Positions 22,690-34,269 of a stretch of DNA of 64,000 nt are shown in pieces. The translations under genes and the position numbers were made by a program. The stretch's first letter is position 1, and each line of letters starts with the position of its first letter. The notes under the pieces were generated by a model. That model was not told where the DNA came from. It did not search any database and saw nothing but the letters and a program-made list of their open reading frames with translations. The DNA lies in assembly GCA_032433765.1 (NCBI GenBank), contig JAVIAB010000051.1, positions 151,949,276 to 152,013,275 of the forward strand, in the 5' to 3' direction. Source of the DNA: Megaustenia siamemsis (Eukaryota > Mollusca > Gastropoda > Stylommatophora > Ariophantidae).

Positions 22690-23535
22690 CTCTCTTGAAA
22701 TAACAGAGAAAAACAAGAGGTCCTATGTACAGAATGCACATGTTAAAGATAAAGAAGCCTTGGCAGCTGGAAATAAAAAAGAGTAGGTCAAAAATGACCA
22801 AGTTAAACTTAATAACAAATATTTACAACAAAAAATCTGCCAAAACTCTGATTTAAAAAAAAAAAAATGACAGTACTCTGAAGTGATATTCATTCAAAAT
22901 TCAGTCCCATGGTATTTCACTAGAGCTCTAGAGATTTCACTAGAGATGTGTACATAAACAAAGAACACTCAGAAAAAATTATATTTGATCTTGGAAAGCA
23001 GTGCAGGAAAGGAAAACAGTTTGTAATGAAGTGTGAATGCTGTTCTCTTGAAATTGTTTTATCTGTAAGGACAAATAGATGTTTAATGGCATGCTAGAAT
23101 AACATGCCATTTTGAAGTGGAATGTTGTTGAATTTCCTTTAGATACTTGACAGCATACTATAACAGAAGTGTGAGGTTTATGAAGTCAGAGAAATTATAT
23201 TCAACTGATTCACTTATCTTATACCTTGGTTAATAATTTGATTGTTATTTAGTTAATGAAAGTACTCCATTTATTCATGGTGAGTCATTTGAAGGTTAAT
23301 AATTATGAAAATATTTACTTACCAATAATGAATTATGGGTTTCTATGATCTGAATCCAGTATTGATTAAACTATATAAATTCGTGAAGAGGGACGTAATC
23401 CATCTATACATTATGTTTAAATCTAATTTTAAAAATTAAAATCTCCATGTATCTTTTATATTGTTATACAATTAATTTTTTTCACTGGCACAGCTTGCAT
23501 TCTTTGTCTAGTTGAAGCCTGTAAATTCACTTCTA
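22690..23535. other. no gene seen
   Basis: AT-rich sequence with a run of A near 22855. No coding or familiar repeat signal. Confidence 0.45.
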
Positions 23536-23537
23536 TT

Positions 23538-23740
23538 CTATTGACCTTTCGAGCCGTAACCGGCCCATAGGGTGTAGACCAAGATACACCTTCTCCTATA
23601 TGAATTTTTGTTCTAGCAGTTTTCTTTTAAAGATATTTTATCAAATCTCGCCATCTGTCTCTGTTCTGTGCAAGCAGTTCTATCTCATTGAGGGAGCCGA
23701 TTCCTGCTGCTCTTGCCTCTCTCATCAATGTTCTTCTCTT
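23538..23740 (-). mobile_element. LINE family D, 3' end
   Basis: The minus strand matches the last 200 bp of the LINE at 61701-62091, including the region encoding GSLNEIELLAQNRDRW and the GGGCCGGTTACGGCTCGAAA block before the tail. It is strongly 5'-truncated. Confidence 0.8.
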
Positions 23741-24770
23741 AAATTCACTTATGTGATGTTAATTATGTCAGTCTCACATTAATCTCAGCACTAATTATTG
23801 CATTCACTTAAGTAATTCAAGTATTAAAATTGCAGCATTAGTTACTGTATACAATTTTTGGCTTTGAATGATGTGTGTGCATTGTTTATATTATTTGTCT
23901 TAGTTAACATTGCTTAGGTGATTCATATTCTTTTGTAAGCATAGCTCACTTTAAGGTCATTTTCAATAAAGTTTATTTGGGGGGGGGAAGAGAAAGAAGG
24001 ATAAATCATTGTTCAGTACAAATAAATAGTCAGTATTTCCTCCAATGAGTCAAGGAATATGATGTTTATGCTCATATTCTTCGTTGACCAACAGCTAATT
24101 TTATGGGTTATGTAACCTCAATGTGGTGTTTTTATAAAGTGGAGATTATATGATTGAGTCTCTTTAGTTGATACATCATCATTATCTAGTTCAGTGTGGT
24201 CCAACCTTTTGTTACCCAAGAGCCAAACAATAAACTGTAAAAGCTCGCAGACAATTACTTATGTATATTTTTTAAAGATATATATTTATTTATATCATAC
24301 CTTCCATGTTTTTTAGATGCAGATGAACACCTGATTTTATAAAATGGCGTACCAATGGAAAATAAGTACACAAAAATAAATTTTGTGAAGTTCCAAATGG
24401 ACACGACATTGTCGATAACTTTTAGATTTCATAATTATGTTATATTTAAGTGAATACTAAATTCAAATCTCTCTTATTAATTTTTTTTTGGCTTACATTA
24501 ACCACTAAATTATTTATTAAATGTTACAATATGATGTAGACCTGTAGACAGAATAATGTGATTTGTTTATCAAATATGGCACTCGCTGTGCTTTCATAAG
24601 CTGAGTTATACTATACTTTTGGATGTGACATGACCAGCAGATCTCTTCCAAACTTTGCACCATTATATAAATCTAAATTAAAAATGTCTGTTTGAAAATC
24701 CACTACTCTTTAAATTTTTTATTAAAATATTGAGGTAAAAAAAAAAGGATGGTTACTGTGTCTAAAAACT
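23741..24770. other. no gene; possible hAT-like terminus near 24195
   Basis: AT-rich sequence. At 24195-24213 CAGTGTGGTCCAACCTTTT resembles the ends of non-autonomous hAT elements, but no matching inverted end was found. A G run lies near 23979. Confidence 0.35.
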
Positions 24771-24895
24771 AACTATCTTTACAGCATTTTCTCATTACTG
24801 GGGTCTGCCGGAGAGGGGACTTATAGAACCGGAGAATAAAGGCCGCTTGTCAAGTTTAGTCGATGCAAAGTGTTCAGGTCTGGGTTTTTATTTCA
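24771..24895 (+). repeat. LTR-like segment with TATA and AATAAA
   Basis: This is the + strand counterpart of 8485-8604. TATCTTTACA, CTGGGGTCTGCCGG, ACTTATAGAAC, GGAGAATAAAGGCCG and a closing TTTATTTCA occur in the same order and nearly the same spacing. Here the TATA motif is weakened (TTATAGA). No retroviral-type genes lie beside it. Confidence 0.45.
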
Positions 24896-25214
24896 CCCCT
24901 GATAGAAAAGCCTTTTAACCCTACCAGGTTTCAAACTCATGTTCTCCTGGTTTGAAGCCCAACAAGTTTTTGATTCAACCGCCCTCTCTCTCCACTATTG
25001 TGTCTAAATACGATAAAAAGGACTCACTACATTCCAAACATTTTCAGTGTTCATTTAATGTTTAAATAGTAAATAACAATGTAGTATTTTTTGGAGAAAC
25101 CCCTTTATTAAAAGCTTTTTCTATTTGATTAAGATCTGAATTAGTAATGAGCAGAGTTAACTATTTTTGTAGTGTTATATATAAAAGTATATATTTGAAT
25201 TATTTTCATAGCAA

Positions 25215-25435
25215 AAATAATAAATAAGCAATTACTCAGAAGCAAGGGCTGCAGAAATCAGCTCCCTAATGAGATTGAGATGCTTGCACAGAACAGAGAC
25301 AAATGGTGAGATTTTATAAAAGATCTTTGCTAGGATTGAGACTGCTAGAAAGAAAATTTTGAAATGGAAAGAGTATGAGTCTATACCCTATGGGGCGTCT
25401 ATGGCTTAAAAGGTTAATAGATAGATAGTTAGATA
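25215..25435 (+). mobile_element. LINE family D, 3' fragment
   Basis: The + strand contains a diverged version of the family D C-terminus (a RARAAEISSLMRLRCLHRTE-like reading with a frameshift). It ends with CCTATGGGGCG and an ATAGATAGATAG tail at about 25415-25435. Confidence 0.7.
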
Positions 25436-25439
25436 GAAT

Positions 25440-26045
25440 TATCGTTATGGTTATTCCAAGACCCTGTATCACTGCAAACGAATGGAAATCCATAATTGCT
25501 CAACCGCCTATGCCAGTGAAATCATCCGAATTTAAATCTCATAGAATATCCAAACAAAGAAAGGCAGTTGCAGTCCCCATCGTAGCAAATACAGCACACG
25601 TAAAACAACATAAGGCGTATTATAGCACCGAGAGTGAATGCATCTGAACTGTCCTTCATCATACGATATCATTATTCATCATAAGCAATCTAAATATAGA
25701 AACACCATCTAGATGAAACACACAGCTCACGAGGTGAACAAAGCACACACTACTCAGTAGCTCCGACAGCAAGCCAAACTTGGAATATCAGGAAACTACA
25801 ACAAGGAACACTTTTCAGAGAGTGCCTCAATGGCTTCCTGTCGCCTATCCGCCATACATAAATAAATATAGATAGAATCATTCAGAAACTTAATAATTTA
25901 CATATTCTATATTAAATATTAATTTTTTTAAAATAATATCTTACTCGTTTTTTCATAAATGTAAATATTTATAATTCTTTGAATTTTTACTTAATAAAGA
26001 TGTGAGTTGAGTAATTGTGAATTCAAATAGAGTGATTAGAAACAC
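25440..26045. other. no gene supported
   Basis: A 66-codon open frame at 25447-25647 lacks a recognisable domain or splice context. The rest is AT-rich. Confidence 0.4.
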
Positions 26046-26049
26046 TTAA

Positions 26050-26165
26050 TCTATTGTCCTTTCAAGCCGAAGATGGCACATAGGGCAGAACTACAATCTC
26101 AAAAACAGAAACCTTGCGTGCCAAAATGGCACATATTGCAGAGATCACTGCTTCTAAAATCTATG
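26050..26165 (-). mobile_element. short LINE 3'-tail element
   Basis: On the minus strand this matches 18588-18694 almost base for base, including GTGCCATTTTGGCACGCAAG and the CCTATGTGCC block, and ends with CAATAG on the tail side. Confidence 0.8.
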
Positions 26166-26169
26166 GTTC

Positions 26170-26914
26170 TGTTTCCATAAAAAATCTTTTTACAATGACA
26201 GCTTGTCAAGCCATCGATCAACCTCCTTAATCGCCTCTTATGACATGCCTAGAAGGTCACAGTGTCACTATTCTTTACTTCCCACATAATGAGGCCCCAG
26301 TAACACACGGGGAAACACTTAAGCACAAGCAATAATCCTCTTGTAGCTTTGAGATCTTTCACTACAGTTGAACAATGACATGTAGCATAGTTGAAATTCG
26401 ATAATCATAGACTTGGCATTCACCTTATAATTAGAGGTGATGCACAATAAATTCCATCTTTCCCCCCACCACCACCCACGTGTGTTGTCTTGGGAGCTTT
26501 AATTGCTTTTTGGTGAGGCACAATCATTTCAACCGCAGACTATTTCCCCGCATCAATCACTGGTGACCAAGGGTACTTTACTAGACTACCTAAATCAAAT
26601 TGTTGTATGAAATTGTCCATCAGAATAGGTGGACACAGCCGGCATTTATATCCGTTCAAATGTAGGTTGGTATGATTTCATTGGTTAGCTCATGTATAAG
26701 AAAAGCTGTTAATTCTATCTGCATACATTTTATTTTTAAAAAATTTTATATCTTTAAATTAATATTAAAAAGATATTTAATAATGTGAAAGTTGACAAAA
26801 ATTGTATTTTCCTTGTACAATTTGCTGATATGTGGTATAATTATTTTTAAAGTAGAAAATTGTGTACAATTTATGTCCTTCCTGTATTATATGGAAGGTA
26901 TAATTTATATTTAT

Positions 26915-26949
<35 letters not shown>

Positions 26950-27105
26950 TTTACAAGCAGACAAATAATTTATTAGGGAATGATCATTTCAAAGAATTTT
27001 CTCGCTGTGCTTCAGAGGTGAATTAATGTCCGTATTGGCACTACTTTTCTGAGACAAGCTACTCTGTGTTTACTCTAAGGTCTGTCAAAGAAAATCTCAA
27101 TCAGG
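26170..27105. other. no gene; AT and CA microsatellite near 26917-26950
   Basis: AT-rich DNA with a TATATA run followed by a CA run at about 26917-26950. Nothing coding was seen. Confidence 0.45.
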
Positions 27106-27109
27106 CTTC

Positions 27110-27720
27110 TTTTAACATCTGGTTATGTCATCTTTACTCCTCTTAGCCAAGACTCATGGGTAAAACCTGACTGGTCAGGTTAAGTTCTATTGATCAAGTC
27201 TACTCTAAACCTCTTAAGAGGCCTCTTCCAATCGTTATGTAGCTTTTTCCCAGCATTCTGTCAAAAGCAGTCATTTAACCATTTATTTATAAGTCGTCTT
27301 TAAAGTTCAGGTTAAACTGATCAAAGCATTACTATTGGCCATTCACTAACCAAGAAGAAACCATAGTTAGGTTTTCCACCAGCAGGCTGAAGTTTCCATT
27401 CTCCAGTGCAAGGTGTCCAGTATCTGCAGCTTGTGATTTTTACCGACCTTTATCTAGGTCTTCCTCACTTTCATTTACCTGAAAATATGTTTTTCATAAT
27501 TATCTTCTCTAGGCCAATATGTCATTGTACATGACCAAAATATTTTTGTTTCTTTATTTTTAATCTTGTCTGTTAACCAGTTTGCTGGAATTTTAAGTTC
27601 TTGTCCATTCAAGATATTCTTAGTACTTTTCTTTTGGTTACACTTGCATTCAAGATTTTTGAGGTATTTTTCAACAGATCTGTCGATAGTCCATGTTTTA
27701 CATGTTGGACTGGAAAAAAT
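27110..27720 (-). mobile_element. decayed LINE 3' region
   Basis: The minus strand, read with breaks, contains an RSVEKYLKNLECKCNQKK-like stretch and basic residues typical of LINE post-RT regions. No intact motif or boundary can be given. Confidence 0.35.
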
Positions 27721-28257
27721 ACAGGCTCTTAGCTTAGATACATGGTAATTAATATTTAATATTACAGAACTTCTATTGGTTAATGTTTGCTATTCTTTGA
27801 GTAGGGATATATATGTATTATGTACATATTGTCAGCTTTATGTTCTGTATGCTAGACCATGACATATTTGTATTTCTGTTGCTGATTGTAGATATTAATT
27901 TAATCATATTTAGTGCCTTCCAACAAAATGATTTTATTGCTTGTACACAATTTTCCTTGTTGTATGTTACCTGATTTATTAATTGCACAACTTCATAACA
28001 ACATATTTTACCTGTTTGTTATGCAAACTTTTGTGAACTTTGATAGCTCCTTTGTGTAATCATGATGTGCTCACATCAAATCTGGAAACATCATAAGAAC
28101 TGACATGCATTGAACTTTGGAGAAATGACAAAAGATAGGCAGGCTAATGACAAACTAGCAGGCAGAATACACTGACAAACTGATGAATAGTGTGGGACAA
28201 ACTTGGGGGGGGGGGGGTTGCTACATTAAAAAGTAGATAACTTTTGGCAGTTGAAAT

Positions 28258-28436
28258 ATTGAGTTATTTGTGGTTCCTCATCATTGCACTCCAAACATGT
28301 CCGTAAGTGCTCAAATCTCCTCCTCAGGAAGTCCAGCAGTGTCCAGCTACTGATGACTACAGTTCTGTGTTGGTTGATAAGTTCTCTTATACACCCACTA
28401 ATTTTCTCATTTATAGTTTAAATATGTACAGTTTAT
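28258..28436 (-). mobile_element. 3' end of the RNase H LINE
   Basis: The minus strand matches the last 180 bp of the LINE at 45139-46850, with one rather than five copies of the 72-bp 3' unit. It abuts the family A LINE that begins at 28437. Confidence 0.75.
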
Positions 28437-29579
28437 CATCATCATCGAGTGCCGTCTCCACAATGAAAGTTGGCTACCATGGAGCGCCATTCTGCCCTGC
28501 CTCTTGCTTTGATGGTGCAGTTTATCAAAGGCTGATTTATCCATCTTTTGATGTTACTCGTCTATGTTAGTCTTGGTCTGCCTCTGCCTCTTTTACTTTG
28601 TATTTTCCCCTCCAGGATTACTTTTAGTGGGCTGTTGTGTCTTTTAATATGGCCCAAAAATCACATTTGTCTTGTTTGAATTGTGCTTAGTAGTTCTCTT
28701 TTCATTTTTAGTTGTTTTAAGACTTATCGTTTGTTTTCTTTTCCTTCCATCCAATTCTACCTATTCTTCTATAAATCCACATTTCAAAGGCTTCAATTCT
28801 CTGTTCTGTTTTCTTGTCTAATGTCCATGTTTCTGCACCATATAGGAATATTGAGAAGATGTAAGATTTTGCTATTCTTAGTTTTAGCCCTGGTGTTATT
28901 TGTTTTGATGTTAGTATGTTCTTCGTGACATTAAAATTACTTTTTGCCATTCCTATTCTTTTGTTTATTTCAGTTGTACATTTTCTATCACTGGTTACAG
29001 TATGTCCAAGGTAGTTGTTGTTCTGAACTGTCTGCGTGCATTCCTCTTAAGTCTTGTTTGCTTTCCATAGTTTCTATTTCTATACATTTTTGGCTGAGCC
29101 AGTCTTCTTTTGCCTTTTTTGCCGATTTTGCATATTTCATTATCTATTTTATTGTATTGGGCAGTGTTCTTCGCTTGTCTCCATTTATTTCTAAGATGGT
29201 GTTAGTTGTCCATTTTTGTTTTTTGCTCTTTTCTCTTTTGGGTAAGGTGTCGCAGGTTTCTTGTATGCTTTTCTATATGCATTGCCATTTGGTTGTTACT
29301 TTTTCATCAGGATTTTCTCTTCTGTATTGTTCAATTCCTTCTTCAAGCAGCTTCTGGTATGTGTTCTTTACTTGTATTGTATAGGTATCTTTAATATCTT
29401 TTTGATTTAAAGCTGTTATATGTAGTGGATTTGTTGATGAATTAGACTTTTGCTTGTTTCTCTTTAGTTTGATTTTCATTTTAATCATTACAGGATTGTG
29501 ATCTGAATTAATATATGCTCCTGGGTAGGTTTTGGCTTTCTTTACGCTGTTACTGAAACTTTCTTTTATCATTATGTAA

Positions 29580-29819
29580 AAAGTAAAGTAAAGTACCACC
29601 ATCACGCCAAGTGGCGTATAGGGAATATGGTGTTAGTGACCATAAATTTTACAGACCTTCGGCACATGATTTTTCGGGTAATGTGGTCGGTATTACGCCC
29701 GTGCCGCTTTACTTTCCCAGAAAAAAATCCGGTACCCATTAAAGGCTGGGTGAACCCAGAAGCCATCGGTTGGGATCGAACCCTACCTCTTGTCCTTTGT
29801 AGTCCAGTAAACTAACCAC
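29580..29819 (-). mobile_element. tRNA-derived SINE (same family as 12595), with TSD
   Basis: The 240-bp insertion is flanked by TTTTATCATTATGTAA at 29564-29579 and 29820-29835. Removing the SINE and one TSD copy restores the endonuclease reading frame around QIDYIMIKES of the host LINE. The SINE tail (AAAGTAAAGTAAAG on the + strand) is at the left. Its 5' end lies inside the A box of tRNA-like module 2, so module 1 is absent. Confidence 0.92.
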
Positions 29820-30204
29820 TTTTATCATTATGTAATCTATTTGACTCCTCTTCTTATCTCCAGTGCTTTTCCATGTGTATAGTTTCCTTTTCTCTTGCTC
29901 AAAGTAGGTGTTACATATTATCATCCTGTTTTCTTCACAGAAAGGTATTAATCTTTCCCCTTTGTCATTTCTTTTTCCTAATCCATGATTTCCTATAATG
30001 GTCTTATTATCTACCTTTTCCTACTTTAGTGTTCATGTCACCCATTACAATCAAGATGTCTGAAGATTTCACTTGCTTCATAACTTTATTTAGGTCTTCA
30101 TAGTATGCCTCTATTTGTTCATCTGTGTAGTCTTGAGTAGGTGCATATGTCTGTATTATTGCTATGTCGAATGGTTTTGCTTTCAACTTGAGTAGAATAA
30201 TCCA

Positions 30205-30913
30205 GAAATGTTTGACATTATAGTGAAAGAAAGCAAAAATAAAAGACAGAAGTAATGGTAACAACAAAGAAAGAGACATCACCTCAGTGCAGAACAAAGA
30301 CAAGTGGAACAATATTAAAACAGGTAAATGAATTTAAATATTTTGGAACTTTGTTAACCTCAGACGGAAGATGTACAAAAGAGGTGAGATGCAGAATGGC
30401 TCAGGCAAAAGCAGCTTACCAGAAAATGAGGAAAATACTATGCAATCCATTTTTGACAATAGAAACAAGAAAAAGAGTTTTTAAATGTTATGTAGAGCCA
30501 GTCTTAACATATGGATGTGGATCATGGACAATAGGACAACAGACAAAAAAATCACTGCAGTCTGTAGAAATGTGGTTTTACAGAAGAATGTTGAGAATAC
30601 CATGGGCAGCTAAGAAGAGTAATGAAAATGTTCTGAAATAGGTCAAAGCAAAAAGAGAGCTAATTTCCAATATTAGGAAGAAATAATCATCATTTTTTGG
30701 CCATGTATTGAGAAGAGAACAACTGGAATATATTGTAACAACTGGAAAAATTGAGGAACGAAGAGAAAGAGGGAAGCAAAGAGAAAAAATACCAGACAGC
30801 TTAAGAGAATGGCTTGGCAGAAGGTCAACAATAGAAATGATAAAGAACTGTCAAGATCGAAAGTTGTGGAGAGACATGATCACTTACGCCAGTAGGCCCA
30901 GTACTTGATTATT
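30205..30913 (+). mobile_element. RTE-like LINE family B, nested in family A
   Basis: On the + strand this 5'-truncated copy encodes FKYFGTLLTSDGRCTKEVRC, AQAKAAYQKMRKILCNPFLT, LTYGCGSWTIGQQTKKSLQS and a C-terminal LREWLGRRSTIEMIKNCQDR, with only a few breaks. It is among the best family B copies here. The flanks GAGTAGAATAATCC (about 30186-30199) and GAGTATAATCC (about 30918-30928) look like an imperfect TSD. The host endonuclease continues on either side. Confidence 0.85.
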
Positions 30914-31244
30914 GATGAGTATAATCCTATCACTGTATGTCCAGTGGGTACTTATATATTTTTGTAGCTCTCTTTTTATCAGTATTCCTATCCCCCTTTG
31001 ATAGGAATCTTCTGTTATGTTTCCTGAGTATATGAATGTATATTTTTCGTCCTCTATGTACAGTTATAACCATAAAATTGACAAACTTAATAAAATACCA
31101 TGGGAACCCTTACGAGTCCTACAAAATTGCTTACATTGTACAGATTAAGAGTACCATTCGATGCTGTCAAATTACAGTAGTGATGGTTCCAGTACAAGGT
31201 AAAATAAGAAATAATATTGATAGGAATTTTGAATTTGGGAAATC

Positions 31245-32280
31245 TATCTATTGACCTTTCAAGCCATAGCCAGCCCATAGGGCATAGACCCAGATACTCT
31301 TTCTCTTATCTAAATTTTTTATTCTAGCAGTTTTCAATCCTTCTAAAGATATTTTATCAAATCTCACCATTTGTCTCTATTCTGTGCAAGCAACTCTTAT
31401 CTCATTGAGGGAGCCAATTCCTGCTGCTCTTACCTCTCTGATCAGTGTTCTTCTCAGTGTCTCTCAGGGTTGGCCTCTTTCCTCTTACCTGTTGTTTCCC
31501 ACATGAGGGTGTGCTTTGTTATTCGGTTATTATCTCTCCTCATCACATGTCCAATATATGACCATCGTCTTTTCTTGATTACTGAAGATATTAGTGGTTG
31601 ATTGGAGATTTCTCTAATTTCCTCATTTGTTTTGAATTTGTTCCACACTATACCAAGTAATTTTCTTAGACATTTATTTTTGAATGCGTTCAACTTTGTT
31701 TCTATATCTCTTGTTGTTTTCCTGTTCTCACATGCATACCTAAGGGTTGATGTACGTTTGATTTGAATAGTATAAGTCTTGTATTTGTGCTGATGAGTTT
31801 TGATTTCCTCAACTTTCCAAGGCTTCTGAAAGACATTGCTGCTTTAGCTATTCTGATTCTAATTTCTTTGCTTGTATCCCCTTCTCGATCAATGTGACTT
31901 CCAAGATAGATAAAGTGATCAATTTCTTCCACTGGTTTGTTTTCCATGTATATTCTGTCATCTGTTGGAATTAAGCTTTTCATGACTTTAGTCTTTTCAT
32001 GATTGATATCAAGCCCAATTTTGCTGGCTATTGATGATAGTTCATTTGTGTTTTTCTGTATCATTTTTATCTGACTGCTGATGAGGACTGTCATCAGCAA
32101 AGTCAAGGTCCTCCAAATGCTCCAAATGAATGGAAAACATTCGCTTAGTCCTTCCTCTGTACAAACTGCACATGTGTAGCCATCATACATGTCTTTGATA
32201 ATATTTATGATTTTTGATGGTAAGCCATATTGCTTCAGAATTTTCCACAAAGAATCTATGAACGCTGTCGAATATTTGGA
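31245..32280 (-). mobile_element. LINE family D, RT to 3' end
   Basis: The minus strand starts at an FDSVHR motif (about 32270), continues with LWKILKQYGLPSKIINIIKD-like residues (here MWKILKQYGLPSKI), a frameshifted LDFADDSPHQQS catalytic block near 32075-32110, then LDINHEKTKVM, FIYLGSHIDREGDTSKEI and RKLLGIVWNKFKTNEEIREI. It ends with the CCTATGGGCTGG block and an ATAG-type tail near 31245. A deletion between the GVRQG region and FADD has removed part of the RT core. It is related to 61701-62091. Confidence 0.82.
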
Positions 32281-32399
32281 ATATACAGTTGTAGAAAATT
32301 ATGATTGGAAGTACAGGAAGATATTTGATTAAATTATGGTGATAGGTAACACGGGAATGGAAATACAAAATGAGAAAATTATGGAGAGATAGAAAAGGT

Positions 32400-32520
32400 C
32401 CCTTCCATGCTTTATGATGTATGGGGAATTTGGTGTCAGTGCCCATATTTTCCAATGATCAACAACATATTTTTTTATTAAGGGTGTTGTGGTCAGTATC
32501 ATTGAGTGATGCTACACAAC
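32400..32520 (-). mobile_element. decayed SINE body (12595 family)
   Basis: TATGGGGAATTTGGTGTCAG and GTTGTGGTCAGTATCATT correspond to the body of the SINE at 29580-29819 with many changes. No tRNA-like head is visible. Confidence 0.5.
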
Positions 32521-32529
32521 ATATTTGTT

Positions 32530-34130
32530 TAAATCTTGAAACTAAACAATTTGTATCATATATTGAGAGAAATAGTAAACAAGTTGAAGTGGACATTGTT
32601 AATAGGAAATGATACACTTCTATGATTGACTTACAGTTTGTGTAAAGTATTTCAGTAGTATCAAAGGCTAGATGAAGTGAGACCAACACTTGTATAAATA
32701 TTAGTTTGATTTTTTAATCACAGATGTTGCGACTGTTGCACACCCACTTTTTATACAAATTTTCTCCAATGAAGAGCATTCTTGTTTTCATTTTTGGGTA
32801 CACATCTTTTTTTATTTACTGTAAACATCCAGTGGTGCCAGTAAGTTTCATCTATTAATTAACATTAATGTATTTTATGTGAGATAATTTTAGATTCTTC
32901 TTGGTGAATGGCACATCTTGAAGTGTTGTTTAGGTGTTTGCATGTTTTTTTTTCTCCATTATGCCATTTGTGAGACATGTAACTTTCTGACCAGATGAAC
33001 TAAACGTGCAGTAGAAAAGAACAAACCAGTAGGTTGTAAAATGTTCATTAATTACTGTGTGAATATATATACGCTAATATGACACTAGCAGAACTGGAAA
33101 TTCAAGGGAATACTTATCCAGTGAAATAATGAGGTGAAGAAAATATAATTAAATGCCATTCATGTTTAGAAAGTTTGTCCAAGTGCTTAAATATAGATAT
33201 CTTGTACCAAGTTTGTGGCATTGGTGACAGTATCTCTATCTCTGCAGTTATCAGTGTTGCTGTTGATTTCACACAATGCCATTCTCTAACTACTCTTCCC
33301 TCTTTTTTTTTTTCCAGTTGTCACAATATTTTTTAACTATTCCCTGTTCTCAATACGTGGCCAGTAAAGTTACATTTGTTTTTTCATGATGTTCACAATA
33401 AACAGCTGATGTCACTGACAAACAAAGTACCCATCCATTTTATGTACCATCGCACTTTCCTAGGCAGCCCTACATTTTGCCAGCATTTAAAAAAAAAAAA
33501 AAGAAAATGAATTATTAACAACCATAAAATTTCATAAAAATTAAGCTACTAAATATATTCAAAGTTTTTATTTGTAAAAATATGTTGTCTCGTTGGTGTA
33601 AGGAAAGCATGAATGCGTAATTTAAACAGAATAGTCATGTTGGTTGATTACATACTCAATATTGTATGGACATCATCTGCTGTACATTCTGTGGCAGATG
33701 AAAACAAAACTCTATTTGTTACCCTTAGTACCACATTGTGTGAATTTATCTAAATAGCTGCTGAGGGTAGAGGGGTGGTTAGGCATGCTTCACTCTTTAT
33801 ATTAATTAAAATTAGCTAAATTAGGTCAGTTTGTTTTCCCCTGTGTTTATAAATCACAAGAATTTTCACATCTTTTGTGTTGTGATAGCATTTGGATTTT
33901 ATTTTGAGACAAATATGCTATTCTTAGTAATTAATGACAACCGCTCAAATAAATCCACACATTGAATTCTCTAATTATAGTTGTAACTATTGCCTCTAAT
34001 ATCATGTTGTGTATTTAAATGTTGAATATGTAAAGTTTGTTCAGTCTCACAAAATATAAATGCCAAAATAGTCTGTCATGCTTCTAACAATCATCTTCAT
34101 CAGTCTTTTAAAGAGAGAGAGAGAGATAGA
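32530..34130. other. no gene; possible old LINE at 33230-33420
   Basis: AT-rich DNA. Near 33300-33400 the minus strand has a faint similarity to family B 3' sequence. No exon-like ORF. Confidence 0.35.
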
Positions 34131-34134
34131 CAAG

Positions 34135-34265
34135 GTATCTATCATGCCACGTGGCATATTTAAGATATTGTGTTTGTGCTCTTCCTTTTTTTTTCTTCAG
34201 TGACCATCTGAACATTTTTGTGTAATGTGGTCTGTATCAAACTGACCTACTTTCCTAGAGAAAAT
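34135..34265 (-). mobile_element. decayed SINE body (12595 family)
   Basis: TATCATGCCACGTGGCATAT, GTGTAATGTGGTCTGTATCA and CTTTCCTAGAGAAAATC align in order with the SINE body at 29600-29730. The GAGA run before it may be a mutated tail. Confidence 0.55.
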
Positions 34266-34269
34266 CACA

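Larger units (their letters stand above)
28437..31063 (-). mobile_element. RTE-like LINE family A, copy 4, with two nested insertions
   Basis: The minus strand carries endonuclease sequence from both sides of two insertions. From the 5' side: NITEDSYQRGIGILIKRELQ (about 31020-30960); then, beyond a family B element, FDIAIIQTYAPTQDYTDEQI and DILIVMGDMNTKVGKG (to 30007); then RSQIDYIMIKE, which spans a SINE, and NSDHNPVMIKMKIKLKRNKQ. The RT domain is missing, and the sequence passes at about 29030 directly to the post-RT region (FLYGAETWTLDKKTEQRIEA) and the GATGATG tail at 28437. The RT loss is an internal deletion. It is the oldest layer of this nest. Confidence 0.85.

Noticed and set aside
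23963..23980. AATAAA followed by TTTATTTGGG as the Ral polyadenylation site
   Set aside because: It lies 3.1 kb after the stop with several SINE and LINE fragments between, and many other AATAAA matches exist in this AT-rich DNA.
29206..29394. + strand frames near 28.9-29.4 kb rich in Phe and Leu
   Set aside because: They are antisense to the LINE RT/endonuclease sequences on the minus strand.
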